NCBI RefSeq assembly: GCF_030506325.1 | Contig: NZ_CP120683.1 | Span: 1,984,001 to 2,048,000 of the forward strand | DNA: 64,000 nt | Reading direction: 5' to 3' | Source of the DNA: Tunicatimonas pelagia | GTDB lineage: Bacteria > Bacteroidota > Bacteroidia > Cytophagales > Cyclobacteriaceae | Shown here: in pieces, positions 28,987-39,256 of the stretch | How positions within the stretch are numbered: position 1 is the first letter of the stretch | Layout: each line of letters begins with the position of its first letter | Made by a program: the position numbers and the translations under genes | Notes under the pieces: generated by a model | Databases searched by the model: none | Told to the model about the DNA's origin: nothing | The model's input: only the letters and a program-made list of their open reading frames with translations

Positions 28987-29799
28987 CTATTGAGGCGGGG
29001 CGGGTACTACCACTGTCTGCCGGTCATAGGCCAGGGCTGCTACGATCCCCAATCCTCCCTGCACGTTAGTTACAATCTCACCTGACACAGCAAATGGGTT
29101 AAAGTTGGCTGCCTGGGCATTCTGAGCCGAACTTATGAATCGATAGTGAGTCGGCTCCAAATGATATACTGTTCCTACAATCGTATCCCCCTCCGCAAAA
29201 TTGAACCCTGAACCGAATACGATATTGCCCTGGTCGTTGGCAAAATTATCGTCTAATGTGGTTGACAAAAGACTGGGGGTATAAGCCTGCCCTTCGTTCA
29301 ACACCAACAGGTAAAAGTTGGTCTGTTCCGGAGGGTCGGCAAATGTGGTGAGGCAAAAAGCTTCCGCTTCTTCATTAAAGGTAGGTGCTAGGCTGGTGAT
29401 TGGCACTACTGGCATAAAGCGGGTGATAGCCTCTATCCTGCGACCTTGCGGATCAACGGCGGTCAGGGTAAAGTCGCCCTGCGGGTCGCTGGGCAGTGGG
29501 CGGTTGCTGCCGTAGTTGTAAGCCCTCCCCGTGATGGGGTCAGTAAAAAGTTCGTTCACCAGGGTGTCGGTTTGCCCGGCGTAAGAAAGTAGTACGCTCG
29601 CCCCCGATACCAGGGGGAAAGGGGTGGCATCGGCAAAGAACGAAGCACTTTCGGACAGTATAAGGCGGGGCGGCTGCCCTGCTTCCAGATAGCACTCTAC
29701 CACAAGCTGGCTTTCGTACGCTGGTAGCACTACATCTGCCTCTTGGGTACAAGCGGCCATAAGTGCAACGCAGCTAGTAATTAACAGTATATTTTTCAT
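28987..29799 (-). CDS. DUF4249 lipoprotein
   Basis: The 270-residue protein starts at the ATG at 29799, 4 bp after the receptor stop, with a lipoprotein signal (MKNILLITSCVALMAACTQE). A longer frame from 29955 overlaps the receptor and lacks a sensible signal, so I rejected it. The body matches DUF4249: LVVECYLEAGQPPRLILSES, LLSYAGQTDTLVNELF, GDFTLTAVDPQGRRIEA. DUF4249 proteins are typically encoded directly after a TonB-dependent receptor of the kind upstream here and are thought to be its surface partner, in a SusD-like position. The substrate is unknown. Confidence 0.88.
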   Translation of the reverse strand: MKNILLITSCVALMAACTQEADVVLPAYESQLVVECYLEAGQPPRLILSESASFFADATPFPLVSGASVLLSYAGQTDTLVNELFTDPITGRAYNYGSNRPLPSDPQGDFTLTAVDPQGRRIEAITRFMPVVPITSLAPTFNEEAEAFCLTTFADPPEQTNFYLLVLNEGQAYTPSLLSTTLDDNFANDQGNIVFGSGFNFAEGDTIVGTVYHLEPTHYRFISSAQNAQAANFNPFAVSGEIVTNVQGGLGIVAALAYDRQTVVVPAPPQ

Positions 29800-29803
29800 A
29801 GGG

Positions 29804-32104
29804 CTAAAATCTAAAGTTATACGTAATAGAGGGCAGAATAGGAAAAAGGGTTGTTGATTGAGCGGTGAAGCCTGTCGGCACGTTTTCGGCGTTGCGTTCG
29901 GCCTGAAAGCTGAGCAAATACGGATTGAGCCGGTTGTAGGCGTTGTAGATACCAAACGTCAGGTCGGCCTCGCCGCGACGGGGTCGTAGTTGGTAGACTA
30001 ACGAAAGATCGAGCCGATGGTAGGCCGGCATCCGGTAGTTGTTGCGAGCCGGATAGTCCGATACAATTACAAAAGGGCGTTCTTCCTCATCAGTAGCCCC
30101 CGGAATACCTACCTGGGCAAAGCGTCCCCCCGGCACCGATACGGCGTTGCCGGTGTTGTACACCCACGTAAGGGCCAACTGTACGCGTTGGTTAAGGTCA
30201 TAAGAAGCCACCACCGATATATCATGACGGCGATCGTAGCGCGGGTAAAAGCGTTCACCTTGGTTGATCTCGTCAAACTGCCGCCAAGTGTAGGCCAGGG
30301 TATACCCAATCCAGCCCCGCAGCCGCCCGCTCGTTTTTTCCAGGTAAAACTCATTACCGTAGGCCTGTCCGTTGCCGAACACGAACTCTTCTTCCAGATT
30401 GGCATTAACAAAGAGCTGCGCGCCCGGCTTATAGTCCACTACCCGGTTAAGCCACTTGTAGTATACCTCATTGGTCAACAAAAATTGGTCGTTCAGCTTC
30501 CAGCTGAGCCCAGTACTGATCTGGTCTGAATACTCCGGGCGAATGCGTTCGGTCGATGGGTACCAGATGTCGGTTGGTAGGGAGGCCCCCGAGCTTACTA
30601 CCAAATGTCGATACTGTATCATTCGACTGTAGTTGGCCTTGAACGAAAGGTCATCATTCACCAGTAAGCGGGTACCTAGCCGGGGCTCCAGCCCCACATA
30701 GCGCGCTTGATCGCTGGCAAATCCACTCAACCGTAGTCCGGCATTCACCTTCAAAGGGCCTAGGTCAAATTCATCGTCGGCATACACACCTCCCTCGTAA
30801 GCATTGAGGTTTTCTCCCCGGTTCAAATTCTCGTCGGCCTGGCTGCTGGCGATATTGAAGCGGGAAATACTAAACTGACTTTGCATCACGTCCCAGCCCA
30901 CCTTTAGGGTATGACGGGGAAATGTCCATCGATACTGATTTTGAAGGCCGTAGTCCCGGATGCCCGACGCAACATTAAATGCAAACCGATCAAACTCAGA
31001 GGTGATCGCATAATTGTAATCGGCAAAAATTAAGTTCATCCGCGTAGCCAGTCGGTCAGAAAAGCGATGGTTCAGTCGCAAACTAGCTGCCGAGTTGCCC
31101 CAAGAAAAGTCGGTATTAAAGGCACCGGGGTCAATTTGAAAGCGATCACGACCGGTGTATACAGAGGCCGATAGATCGGTGCGGTCTGAGATCAGGTAGT
31201 CAAGTCGGCCGTTTAGGTCGTAGAAGAAGTAAGAAGGGATGGGGTTGCGGCTGGTATCTCCGGCGTTGGCATTATTAATTAGGTTAGTAAACACATCGGC
31301 GTAGGTACGGCGAGCCGTAACCCGATAGGCGAGTTTATTCTTCACAATAGGCCCCGATACATTCAGCCGGGAAGCCAGTAGCCCGATGCCTCCCCCAACG
31401 TGAAACATGGTATCGGAGGCAGACCGGGTACTTACATCCACCACCGAGGACAGTCGGCCACTGTATTCGGCAGGAAAACCGGCTTTGTAAAGGGTAACAT
31501 CCTTAACCGCATCGATGTTGAAAGTGCTAAAAAAACCAAACAGATGACTGGGATTGTACACTGGGGCACCATCGAGCAGGAAGAGGTTCTGATCGGTACC
31601 ACCGCCCCGGACACTGATGCCACTGGTGCCTTCGCCCGCGTTCTTCACCCCCGGCTTGAGTTGAAACACCTTGATGACATCCACTTCACCGAAAAGAGCT
31701 GGCAGTAGTTTGGCCGTCTGTTGGTTGACCTTGGCAATGCCCATCTGTACGGAAGCCACCTGCTGACGGTCGCTGCTCTCTAACACCACCACCTCATTGA
31801 GCATTTGGGTGCCAGGGGCCAATCTTACTATAATATTTTGGGTAGGGTCATCCACCGTAATGGTTTGGGATTGATACCCCTGAAAGCTAATTTGTAGCAC
31901 GTTGCTGTTGGGAGTCCAAGTAAGGGAAAATCGACCTTGAGCGTCAGTACTGGTTCCTTTAGTGTAGTACAGCACGGTGGCTCCTTCCAACGGACGTTGT
32001 GTAGCGGAATCCAGAACGTAGCCGTAAATGGATTGATTTGGGGTTTGAGCAGAGACAACGTAGGCTGAGAACAGCAAGAAAAAGGTGATATAGATTCGCT
32101 TCAT
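29804..32104 (-). CDS. TonB-dependent receptor with carboxypeptidase-regulatory-like domain (DUF4249 partner)
   Basis: The 766-residue protein has a signal peptide (ending VVSAQTPNQ), a regulatory-like beta-sandwich at about 25-105 (YGYVLDSATQRPLEGATVLY), a plug domain with GISVRGGGTDQNLFLLDGAP and YNPSHLFGFFSTFNIDAVKD, and a 22-strand type barrel ending in TYNFRF. It is shorter than SusC proteins and belongs to the receptor group paired with DUF4249. It would import an unknown ligand across the outer membrane with TonB energy. The upstream 334 bp are a divergent promoter region shared with the locus 2 sigma factor gene. Confidence 0.93.
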   Translation of the reverse strand: MKRIYITFFLLFSAYVVSAQTPNQSIYGYVLDSATQRPLEGATVLYYTKGTSTDAQGRFSLTWTPNSNVLQISFQGYQSQTITVDDPTQNIIVRLAPGTQMLNEVVVLESSDRQQVASVQMGIAKVNQQTAKLLPALFGEVDVIKVFQLKPGVKNAGEGTSGISVRGGGTDQNLFLLDGAPVYNPSHLFGFFSTFNIDAVKDVTLYKAGFPAEYSGRLSSVVDVSTRSASDTMFHVGGGIGLLASRLNVSGPIVKNKLAYRVTARRTYADVFTNLINNANAGDTSRNPIPSYFFYDLNGRLDYLISDRTDLSASVYTGRDRFQIDPGAFNTDFSWGNSAASLRLNHRFSDRLATRMNLIFADYNYAITSEFDRFAFNVASGIRDYGLQNQYRWTFPRHTLKVGWDVMQSQFSISRFNIASSQADENLNRGENLNAYEGGVYADDEFDLGPLKVNAGLRLSGFASDQARYVGLEPRLGTRLLVNDDLSFKANYSRMIQYRHLVVSSGASLPTDIWYPSTERIRPEYSDQISTGLSWKLNDQFLLTNEVYYKWLNRVVDYKPGAQLFVNANLEEEFVFGNGQAYGNEFYLEKTSGRLRGWIGYTLAYTWRQFDEINQGERFYPRYDRRHDISVVASYDLNQRVQLALTWVYNTGNAVSVPGGRFAQVGIPGATDEEERPFVIVSDYPARNNYRMPAYHRLDLSLVYQLRPRRGEADLTFGIYNAYNRLNPYLLSFQAERNAENVPTGFTAQSTTLFPILPSITYNFRF

Positions 32105-32438
32105 AGCCAGCAGAGTCAGTGTTTAATCTTCTATCACAAAAGTCACCAATACTGATCAGCAATACCGATATATGCCAGTGAATGGGTAGAAAAGTGGGGT
32201 GAAGCGTGAAGATAGGTAGGTGAAGCGATTACCGTATTATGTTACTTACCTCCCCAAGTAATCTAGAATAAGTCCCGCCAGGAATATACTACACTATCGT
32301 TATGTTTAGAAGGTGAAAAAGCTTGCTCGACAAACGAATTACGCCCAAATCAGCTTTTAGCCTATGAAAATACATTTTTTGTAAAATTGATCTTGCAATC
32401 ATCAATTAAATTAACAAGATTGGAAAGTTGACTTAGAG
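32105..32438. promoter_or_regulatory. Divergent intergenic region between the TonB receptor and the locus 2 sigma factor
   Basis: The 334 bp contain no gene. They must carry the two outward promoters. The last 100 bp before 32439 are AT-rich, as expected for a sigma factor promoter; no specific box was assigned. Confidence 0.4.
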
Positions 32439-32996
32439 ATGATGGCTCAGTCTTTCGTTACAAAGCTAAAAAAAGGAAATCAGATGGCGTTTCGCCAGCT
32501 TTACGACCGCTACTACGCTAAAGTCTATCACTACTGCTTTCGCTTTACCCGAAATACGGAAGATGCCGAAGAGCTGGCTCAGCAAGTATTTATTCAGCTG
32601 TGGGAACAGCGAAGGTCTATTGACGCTGGCAAGTCGCTAGATGGTTTTTTGTTCACCATAGCCCATCACCGGGCAAGTAACTTTCTGAAACAACAGGCTC
32701 GTCGGCGAAACCACGAGCAAGCTTGCAGTTCGATGGCTTCTGTCAGCACAGAAGAAACAGTGCAAATTCACGAACTTTACCAAACGGTAGAACAAACAGT
32801 GAAGGCGTTACCCGAAAAACGCCAAATCATCTTTCGAATGCACCACCACGAGTATCTGAGTGAAGAGGAAATTGCCCACGCACTACAACTTTCCGTACAC
32901 ACCATCAAATCACAATTGGCTAAGGCCGCTCAAACCATCCGCCGGGCCATTCATGCCGCAATTAGCGTAGCACTTCTGCTTTTTATCGGGGGATAG
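32439..32996 (+). CDS. ECF-type RNA polymerase sigma factor (locus 2)
   Basis: The 185-residue protein shows sigma-70 region 2 (MAFRQLYDRYYAKVYHYCFR, EDAEELAQQVFIQLWEQRRS) and region 4 (LPEKRQIIFRMHHHEYLSEE, IAHALQLSVHTIKSQLAKAA). It ends with a hydrophobic tail (AAISVALLLFIGG), frequent in Bacteroidota ECF factors paired with FecR. The fecR gene follows after 162 bp. It would drive the locus 2 susC/susD operon when released by FecR. Confidence 0.94.
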   Translation: MMAQSFVTKLKKGNQMAFRQLYDRYYAKVYHYCFRFTRNTEDAEELAQQVFIQLWEQRRSIDAGKSLDGFLFTIAHHRASNFLKQQARRRNHEQACSSMASVSTEETVQIHELYQTVEQTVKALPEKRQIIFRMHHHEYLSEEEIAHALQLSVHTIKSQLAKAAQTIRRAIHAAISVALLLFIGG

Positions 32997-33158
32997 CACG
33001 AAATAACTGCTACCAATTTTGTAGCAAAGAAATCCTTCTATTGCCATACATTTCATTTCTATTTCTATTTATTAGTTATATCGTAAAATTTACTATTTTT
33101 TCTTGCCAGCGTAATTAAATCGGCTTCGGGAGTTGAATACTATATATAACCCCGAACA

Positions 33159-34142
33159 ATGGAAAAGCACCAACTTCTTAAGAAATATCTAGATGGCACC
33201 AGCACCCCGGAAGAAGAGCAGCGACTGTTTCGCCTTTTACAGGAAGATGACCGCGATGATTACCGAGAGCTTTCCCGGACACTCTGGCATAAGATTCAGG
33301 ATCACCCACCCACCCCTTCGGGTTCTCAGGAGGCATCGTATCAGCGCATTGTAGAACGTACTTCCCTATCTCCCCATCGCTATCCGCAACAAATCGTCTG
33401 GAAAGTAGCCGCAACCCTTACCGGAGTGCTGCTGGTCACCGCCGCCATCTGGCTGGGCATGAACCCTACTTTGGAAAAAGTCATCACCGCTTACGGCGAA
33501 ACCCAGACGGTCACCTTACCCGACGGATCCATCGTAAAGCTAAATGCCAACTCAGCACTCCGCTACGCTACCGATTGGGAAACAGCTTCTGAACGAGCCG
33601 TGTGGCTTTCGGGCGAGGCCTACTTTCAGGTGACAAAAGTGAAAAGTGCCACCGGCGACCCTGTCAAGTTTACCGTTCATGCCCAAGACCTGACCATTCA
33701 GGTAGTGGGCACCGCCTTTAATGTACACAACCGCTCCGAAGAAGTAGAAGTAGTACTAACCGAAGGGCAGGTAGTATTACAGTTGCCCCAGCAAGAACAA
33801 CCGGTAGTGATGGCACCCGGTGAACGGGTGGAGTATCGGGCCAATGAACTTACGCTCGAGAAGCAAACGGTCGCCACTGAGCCGTACACGGCTTGGAAAG
33901 ATAATCGCTACGTGTTTGATAACCTGAGCCTCGCTGATATTGCTGAGCTTATCGAGCAAAGCCACGGGTTTTCGGTTCACTTTGCTTCCGACACGCTAGC
34001 CGAGACCCGGATGAGTGCTAACATTCCCAGTACTGAACTGGCCGTGGTGCTGGAAATTATTGAGCAGACCCTGGGAGTCAACATCACGCAATCAGATCGC
34101 GCTATTTACATCAGTTCATCTAATGCTAATACAAATCCTTAA
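33159..34142 (+). CDS. FecR-family anti-sigma factor (locus 2)
   Basis: The 327-residue protein has a cytoplasmic sigma-binding N-terminus (LLKKYLDGTSTPEEEQRLFR), a membrane segment at about 83-101 (VAATLTGVLLVTAAIWLGM), a FecR domain (TAYGETQTVTLPDGSIVKLN, VWLSGEAYFQVTK, VVGTAFNVHNRSEEVEVVL) and a C-terminal DUF4974-type domain (FDNLSLADIAELIEQSHGFS). It lies between its sigma factor and susC (18-bp gap), the standard order of such trans-envelope signalling units. Confidence 0.95.
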   Translation: MEKHQLLKKYLDGTSTPEEEQRLFRLLQEDDRDDYRELSRTLWHKIQDHPPTPSGSQEASYQRIVERTSLSPHRYPQQIVWKVAATLTGVLLVTAAIWLGMNPTLEKVITAYGETQTVTLPDGSIVKLNANSALRYATDWETASERAVWLSGEAYFQVTKVKSATGDPVKFTVHAQDLTIQVVGTAFNVHNRSEEVEVVLTEGQVVLQLPQQEQPVVMAPGERVEYRANELTLEKQTVATEPYTAWKDNRYVFDNLSLADIAELIEQSHGFSVHFASDTLAETRMSANIPSTELAVVLEIIEQTLGVNITQSDRAIYISSSNANTNP

Positions 34143-34160
34143 TTTTTAAACCCTTAATTT

Positions 34161-37100
34161 ATGAGAAATCTATTTACGTATTTACGGTGCGGAATATGGC
34201 TAGGCGTAGGCTGGCTTACACTCTGCACTACATACGCGCAGTCAGCTCCTTCAGCATCAGACAAGAAATTGCTCTCGTGGGCTGATCCGGCAGTGGCTAG
34301 CAGCTTGTCGCTTCAGCAAACAGTATCACTCAAGCAGTTTTTAGGGCAGCTAGAACAGCAGCACGCTATTCACTTCTCCTACCCCGAAGAGCTAGTAGCT
34401 AATAAAATGGTTCGCCCGTCAGCAAAGAATTCGGTGGGGGAAATTGAACTGGTACTACGCCAAACACTCAATCCCTTGGCAATCACGTTTGTCAAGGTGA
34501 AAGATGTATACATTCTTCAAGAGGCTAAATCTCAGCTAGCTCCGCTACCCCAGAAGAAGCCTGATGCTGACGAACTAGCTAAGCCGACAGGTTTGATAAA
34601 AAAAGTAGAAAGCTTAGGCAATCAGCTACCCGCCGGTACCAGTAAAAACGAGGAGCAAACCATCGCTGGGCAAGTAATTGACTTGTCAACAGACGAGGGT
34701 CTGCCAGGGGTCAACGTATTGGTGAAAGGAACTACTGTAGGAACGGTCACCGATGTTGACGGCAACTACCGATTAACGGCTCCCGACGATGCCGAAACAT
34801 TGGTGTTTTCCTCAGTAGGTTACGAAAGTGAAGAAGTATCCATCAACGGACGCAGTACCATCGACTTAGCACTGGCCCCGGATATTCAATCGCTCAGCGA
34901 AATAGTGGTGGTGGGCTATGGTACGCAGAAACGAAGCGATCTGACCGGGGCAGTAGGCTCTACCAAAGCCGAAGAGATCACAGCGTTTCCAGCGGCTAAT
35001 CTCAACCAAGCACTGCAAGGACGGGTAGCCGGGGTGAATGTTACTTCTACTAACGGCAACCCAGGATCTAATCCGCAAGTAACCATTCGGGGGATCACCT
35101 CGCCTTTTTCCAATAGTGCCCCTCTGTATGTAGTAGATGGTTTTGTGGGAGGAGTACTGCCCCCACCGGAGGATATTGCATCGGTAGAAGTACTCAAAGA
35201 CGCTTCGGCAGCGGCCATCTACGGTTCGCGCGGTTCTAATGGGGTAATTATTGTAACTACTAAATCAGGAAAAGCCGGAGAACCGGTCGTCGAAGTAAAC
35301 ACGTCCTACTCACCTCAGCAGGTGATCCGGCAACTGGATTTACTGAACCGCTCACAATTTGAAGACTTAGTGCTAGAGGTTGATCCTAATTACAACCTTA
35401 TTGAAGATCCGTCTATTGATACTGACTGGCAAGATGAGATATTCCGTACGGGAAGTATCCTAAACACACAATTGTCTATTTCCGGTGGATCAGAAGATGT
35501 GAAGTACTTCGTCTCCGGAAGTTACTTCGACCAGCAAGGCACCATTGTCAACTCTAATTTTGATCGGTTTAGCCTTAATAGCAATCTGGATTTTAATGCT
35601 TCGAGCTGGCTATCGCTGAGTGCGAACCTTTTATACCGCAGAAGTACTTCCAGCGGGGTGGTGACCCAAGAACGTACTGGCGGCCCCTTATTTCAGGGCG
35701 CAGTTTCGTCGGCCTACTTATTTGCGCCCGATTTAGGGATATTTAACGACGATGGCACCTACACCACAGCCCGTACCGGACAAGGGTTTAACAACCCAGT
35801 GGCTATTGCTAACGAGCGCATCAATGACGCTACGAGCGACGATGCTCAGATGAACCTACGGGCGAATATAGAATTTACGAAATGGCTGGACTTCACTTCT
35901 ACTTTTGGCTACAGCGTAAATAACCGAAACCGGGGCAGATACATTCCCTCTACGTTAGTAGCCGGAGAGCCAGGTGGAGTAGCCCAAGTCGATTCACGTC
36001 GAAACACGAACCTGATTAGTGAAAACTACCTGACTTTTCAGCAGAAAATCGGCGAGGCCCACGATCTTAAACTCATCGCCGGAGCTTCGTATCAAGACGA
36101 AGTGTTTACTGACAATGCATCGGGGAACGAAAATTTTATTACCGACAACTTTGGGTACTGGAACTTAGCCAATGGGATACTCATTACGCTACCGGAATCC
36201 CGCTTCCGCCAGGCCGAGCTATTTTCGGTATACGGTCGGTTGGAGTATGATTATCAGTCACGCTACTTTATCACGGGTACCCTACGCTACGATGGGTCGT
36301 CCCGGCTGTCAGAAGGAAATAAGTACGAACTCTTTCCGTCGGTCGGTCTTGCCTGGAACCTAAAGAATGAAGCCTTTCTGGACGGGGTGTCTAGCATTGA
36401 GCTGTTCAAGCTCCGCGCCAGCTTGGGCACCACCGGTAACCAAAATATTGGAATTTATTCCACCTTGCCCACGCTCAATACCGACATATATTCTGATGAA
36501 AACAACAACATTGTGACTGCTCTCAATCCCGGACAAATCCCTAACACTGATTTGACGTGGGAAACTAGCCGTCAGCTAAATGTAGGATTTGACGGAGACT
36601 TCTGGGGAGGCAAATTGTTTTTGTCGGCTGACTGGTATCAGACCAATACCACAAACCTATTGTTTGCAGTACCTCTCAATCCACTGGTAGGCGGTTCGGC
36701 CCAGCAAAACCGGAACTTAGGTGAAATTCAGAACCGGGGACTTGAGCTAGCTATTGGTACCAACAATACCTTCGGTGACCTGCGCTGGAGTGCCCGCTTT
36801 AATATCAATGGTAACCGAAACCAAGTAGTCTCGCTGCCCGAGGGTGAAGACGTATTTTATACTACGGTGCCCGACCACATTAATGGGCTGAATAGTAATA
36901 CCCAGTCGCAGGTACTACGCGAGGGGGAACCTATTGGGGTATTCTTTGGCTTCATCTACGATGGGGTATACCAAGAGAGTGACGATTTTGTTGAGGGATC
37001 CGGCTTTGAGCAGGAAGCCGGGGGCGAGAGGTTCCGGGATATTGCCGGAGGGCGCGATGACGATAACCAAGTCATCTTTGAGCCAGACGGTACTCTAAAT

Positions 37101-37637
37101 AGTGATGACCGCACTATTATCGGTGACCCTAACCCTGATTTTACCTTTGGGTTTGATAATACTTTTTCTTACAAAGGCTTTGATCTGAACATCTTCTTTA
37201 CCGGCTCGCAGGGTGGACAGATTTTGAACTTCACCCGAATGGAGCTAGAGCTACTGAACGGGGGAACTAATGCCACTACGGCCGCCCTGGATCGATGGAC
37301 CCCACAGAATACTAATACCGATGTTCCGAGAGCATCGGTGAATGGCCGACAAGCTAGAATTTCTACCCGTTTTCTAGAAGATGCCAGCTTTATTCGGTTA
37401 AGAAACCTATTATTGGGATACAACTTGCCGAAAAGCGTACTAGACCGGATCGGAATCAACCGTCTACGTGTATACATCAGTGCCCAGAACATCCTTACGT
37501 TTACCGACTACCAAGGAGTAGACCCAGAAGTAGCCTATCGCCGTGGTGAGGGCGGCCGATCCCAAAATCTGGGGATGGACTACGGCAGCTACCCTAACAG
37601 TAAATCGTATACCGTAGGACTAAACTTAGCTTTCTAA
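34161..37637 (+). CDS. SusC/RagA-family TonB-dependent transporter with STN domain (locus 2)
   Basis: The 1158-residue protein has a signal peptide (ending TTYAQSAPS), an STN domain at about 50-120 (SLKQFLGQLEQQHAIHFSYP), a regulatory-like domain (IAGQVIDLSTDEGLPGVNVL), the SusC signature plug (EIVVVGYGTQKRSDLTGAVG, LKDASAAAIYGSRGSNGVII) and a barrel ending GLNLAF. It resembles the locus 1 transporter along its whole length (for example the shared GYDPEV/GVDPEV and MDYGSYPN-type C-terminal motifs), so the two are close paralogues. The STN domain implies signalling to the FecR encoded 18 bp upstream. Confidence 0.95.
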   Translation: MRNLFTYLRCGIWLGVGWLTLCTTYAQSAPSASDKKLLSWADPAVASSLSLQQTVSLKQFLGQLEQQHAIHFSYPEELVANKMVRPSAKNSVGEIELVLRQTLNPLAITFVKVKDVYILQEAKSQLAPLPQKKPDADELAKPTGLIKKVESLGNQLPAGTSKNEEQTIAGQVIDLSTDEGLPGVNVLVKGTTVGTVTDVDGNYRLTAPDDAETLVFSSVGYESEEVSINGRSTIDLALAPDIQSLSEIVVVGYGTQKRSDLTGAVGSTKAEEITAFPAANLNQALQGRVAGVNVTSTNGNPGSNPQVTIRGITSPFSNSAPLYVVDGFVGGVLPPPEDIASVEVLKDASAAAIYGSRGSNGVIIVTTKSGKAGEPVVEVNTSYSPQQVIRQLDLLNRSQFEDLVLEVDPNYNLIEDPSIDTDWQDEIFRTGSILNTQLSISGGSEDVKYFVSGSYFDQQGTIVNSNFDRFSLNSNLDFNASSWLSLSANLLYRRSTSSGVVTQERTGGPLFQGAVSSAYLFAPDLGIFNDDGTYTTARTGQGFNNPVAIANERINDATSDDAQMNLRANIEFTKWLDFTSTFGYSVNNRNRGRYIPSTLVAGEPGGVAQVDSRRNTNLISENYLTFQQKIGEAHDLKLIAGASYQDEVFTDNASGNENFITDNFGYWNLANGILITLPESRFRQAELFSVYGRLEYDYQSRYFITGTLRYDGSSRLSEGNKYELFPSVGLAWNLKNEAFLDGVSSIELFKLRASLGTTGNQNIGIYSTLPTLNTDIYSDENNNIVTALNPGQIPNTDLTWETSRQLNVGFDGDFWGGKLFLSADWYQTNTTNLLFAVPLNPLVGGSAQQNRNLGEIQNRGLELAIGTNNTFGDLRWSARFNINGNRNQVVSLPEGEDVFYTTVPDHINGLNSNTQSQVLREGEPIGVFFGFIYDGVYQESDDFVEGSGFEQEAGGERFRDIAGGRDDDNQVIFEPDGTLNSDDRTIIGDPNPDFTFGFDNTFSYKGFDLNIFFTGSQGGQILNFTRMELELLNGGTNATTAALDRWTPQNTNTDVPRASVNGRQARISTRFLEDASFIRLRNLLLGYNLPKSVLDRIGINRLRVYISAQNILTFTDYQGVDPEVAYRRGEGGRSQNLGMDYGSYPNSKSYTVGLNLAF

Positions 37638-37649
37638 AATAGCAATCAC

Positions 37650-39191
37650 ATGAAAAATATCAATAACATACTAAAGACAATAGTCTGGAGCGCATTGGTA
37701 CTAACCATTAGTGCCTGCACTGATCTGGAAGAAGAACCAGTATCTGAACTATCGCCTCAAGTGATCTCCGACGAAAAAGGGGTAGAGAGCATTGTAGTAG
37801 GAGGGTACGCCCACCTGGCCACCAGCACCTTATTTGGGGGCAACCTAAACACTGCCCTAATGGTACGAAGCGATATGGTGAGTACCTACGTAAACACCAG
37901 TGCCGAGCGCCGGGGCCTTGACAACTTTGCTGAAGATGACGCTACCGGGATTATGAACGGTGTCTGGAATTTTTTCTTTAAAACCATCGCTTCGTCTAAT
38001 GCGGCTATTGCTGCGTCCGAAAATATTGAAGATGTAAACGGCCGTAACCGTATCGCTGGTGAAGCCCGGTTCATTCGGGCACTTAGCTACTATCATTTGG
38101 TACGATTATTTGGCGATGTGCCCTACGTTGACTTTCAGGTAAGTTCGTCAGAGGGAGCCGATGGGCTGAACGATTTACCCCGGGAGCCGGTAGCACTGAT
38201 TTACGATGAGTTGATTATTCCTGATTTTCAGTTTGCCAAAGACAATCTGCCGCAGGTGAAGAACGGCGGCACCCGCACCCGGGCTACGCAAGGCACAGCA
38301 GCAGGGTATCTATCCTCGGTATTTCTGACCCTGGAACGCTACCAAGAGGCTTACGACGAAGCTAAATTTGTGATTGACAACAGTGGGGCGTTCGGCTACC
38401 GGCTAGAACCTAATTTCCAGGATTTGTTCAATGCCAACCAAGCGGCTTCAATTCAGGAGCCCCTGCTGACAGTAGCCTTTACCTCTCAAGTGTTTGATTT
38501 TCCTTTTCAGGACGATATTCTTCCTGCCCTCACGGGAATTCCTATCGCTGGTTCATTTAATGGCTGGGGAGCCTTGGTACCACCGATGGAGGTATACGAA
38601 AGTTTCAACCTTGGTGATTACCGCACCCAAGTGAGCTTCCAAACAGAGGTTGTTAATTCCGGTGGCGATACAATTTCTTTTGAGAATTATCCGGAATTCT
38701 CCCGGAGCTCTTCGCAACCGGCACTACCGCACGTAGCAAAGTTTCGCCGATTTCCAGGCATAACTAAACGGCCTATTGGTCGCGAAACCGATAACGACTA
38801 CATCGCGATGCGCTACGCTGAGGTACTGCTTATTGCTGCTGAAGCGGCCAATCGCTTAGGTAATGCTTCGGAAGCCATTGGGTACATAAATCAGTTACGT
38901 GAGCGCGCCCGCAATGCCGATGGCGTTGCCCGAAGCGAACCGGCCAATTTATCGGGAGGTTTGAGCGGGGAGGAACTGCATGAAGCAATCATTGAGGAAC
39001 GACGGGTAGAACTGGCTTTTGAGTTCAAGCGGTGGTACGATATCAAGCGTTTGCGACTGGGGCAAGAAGTGTTTCAAGGGGCTAACTCACTAGACCCTCA
39101 ACCTACTTTTACCGACGATAGGTACCTATTTGCTATTCCAGCCAACCAGCTAATATTTAGTCGGTCCTGGCAACAAAATCCGGGGTACTAA
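37650..39191 (+). CDS. SusD/RagB-family glycan-binding lipoprotein (locus 2)
   Basis: The 513-residue protein has a lipoprotein signal ending LTISACTDLEEEP and SusD motifs: EARFIRALSYYHLVRLFGDV, AMRYAEVLLIAAEAANRLGN and EERRVELAFEFKRWYDIKRL. It starts 12 bp after the susC stop. It would bind glycan fragments at the mouth of the SusC channel. A strong terminator follows the stop within 9 bp, separating it from the enzyme genes. Confidence 0.95.
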   Translation: MKNINNILKTIVWSALVLTISACTDLEEEPVSELSPQVISDEKGVESIVVGGYAHLATSTLFGGNLNTALMVRSDMVSTYVNTSAERRGLDNFAEDDATGIMNGVWNFFFKTIASSNAAIAASENIEDVNGRNRIAGEARFIRALSYYHLVRLFGDVPYVDFQVSSSEGADGLNDLPREPVALIYDELIIPDFQFAKDNLPQVKNGGTRTRATQGTAAGYLSSVFLTLERYQEAYDEAKFVIDNSGAFGYRLEPNFQDLFNANQAASIQEPLLTVAFTSQVFDFPFQDDILPALTGIPIAGSFNGWGALVPPMEVYESFNLGDYRTQVSFQTEVVNSGGDTISFENYPEFSRSSSQPALPHVAKFRRFPGITKRPIGRETDNDYIAMRYAEVLLIAAEAANRLGNASEAIGYINQLRERARNADGVARSEPANLSGGLSGEELHEAIIEERRVELAFEFKRWYDIKRLRLGQEVFQGANSLDPQPTFTDDRYLFAIPANQLIFSRSWQQNPGY

Positions 39192-39199
39192 TTATCTCA

Positions 39200-39233
39200 A
39201 GCAGAAGGGCTATTATCCCCTTCTGCTTTTTTT
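39200..39233 (+). terminator. Rho-independent terminator after locus 2 susD
   Basis: A 10-bp perfect stem (AGCAGAAGGG/CCCTTCTGCT) with an 8-nt loop is followed by seven T residues. It lies between susD and the enzyme operon that starts at 39257, so it should lower readthrough into the enzymes or separate two transcripts. Confidence 0.85.
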
Positions 39234-39256
39234 ACACATCCTGATAATCTACGTAG

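Noticed and set aside
28987-29955. 322-residue form of the DUF4249 lipoprotein
   Set aside because: The longer form overlaps the upstream receptor gene by 152 bp and hides the lipoprotein signal; the start at 29799 fits both signal and spacing.
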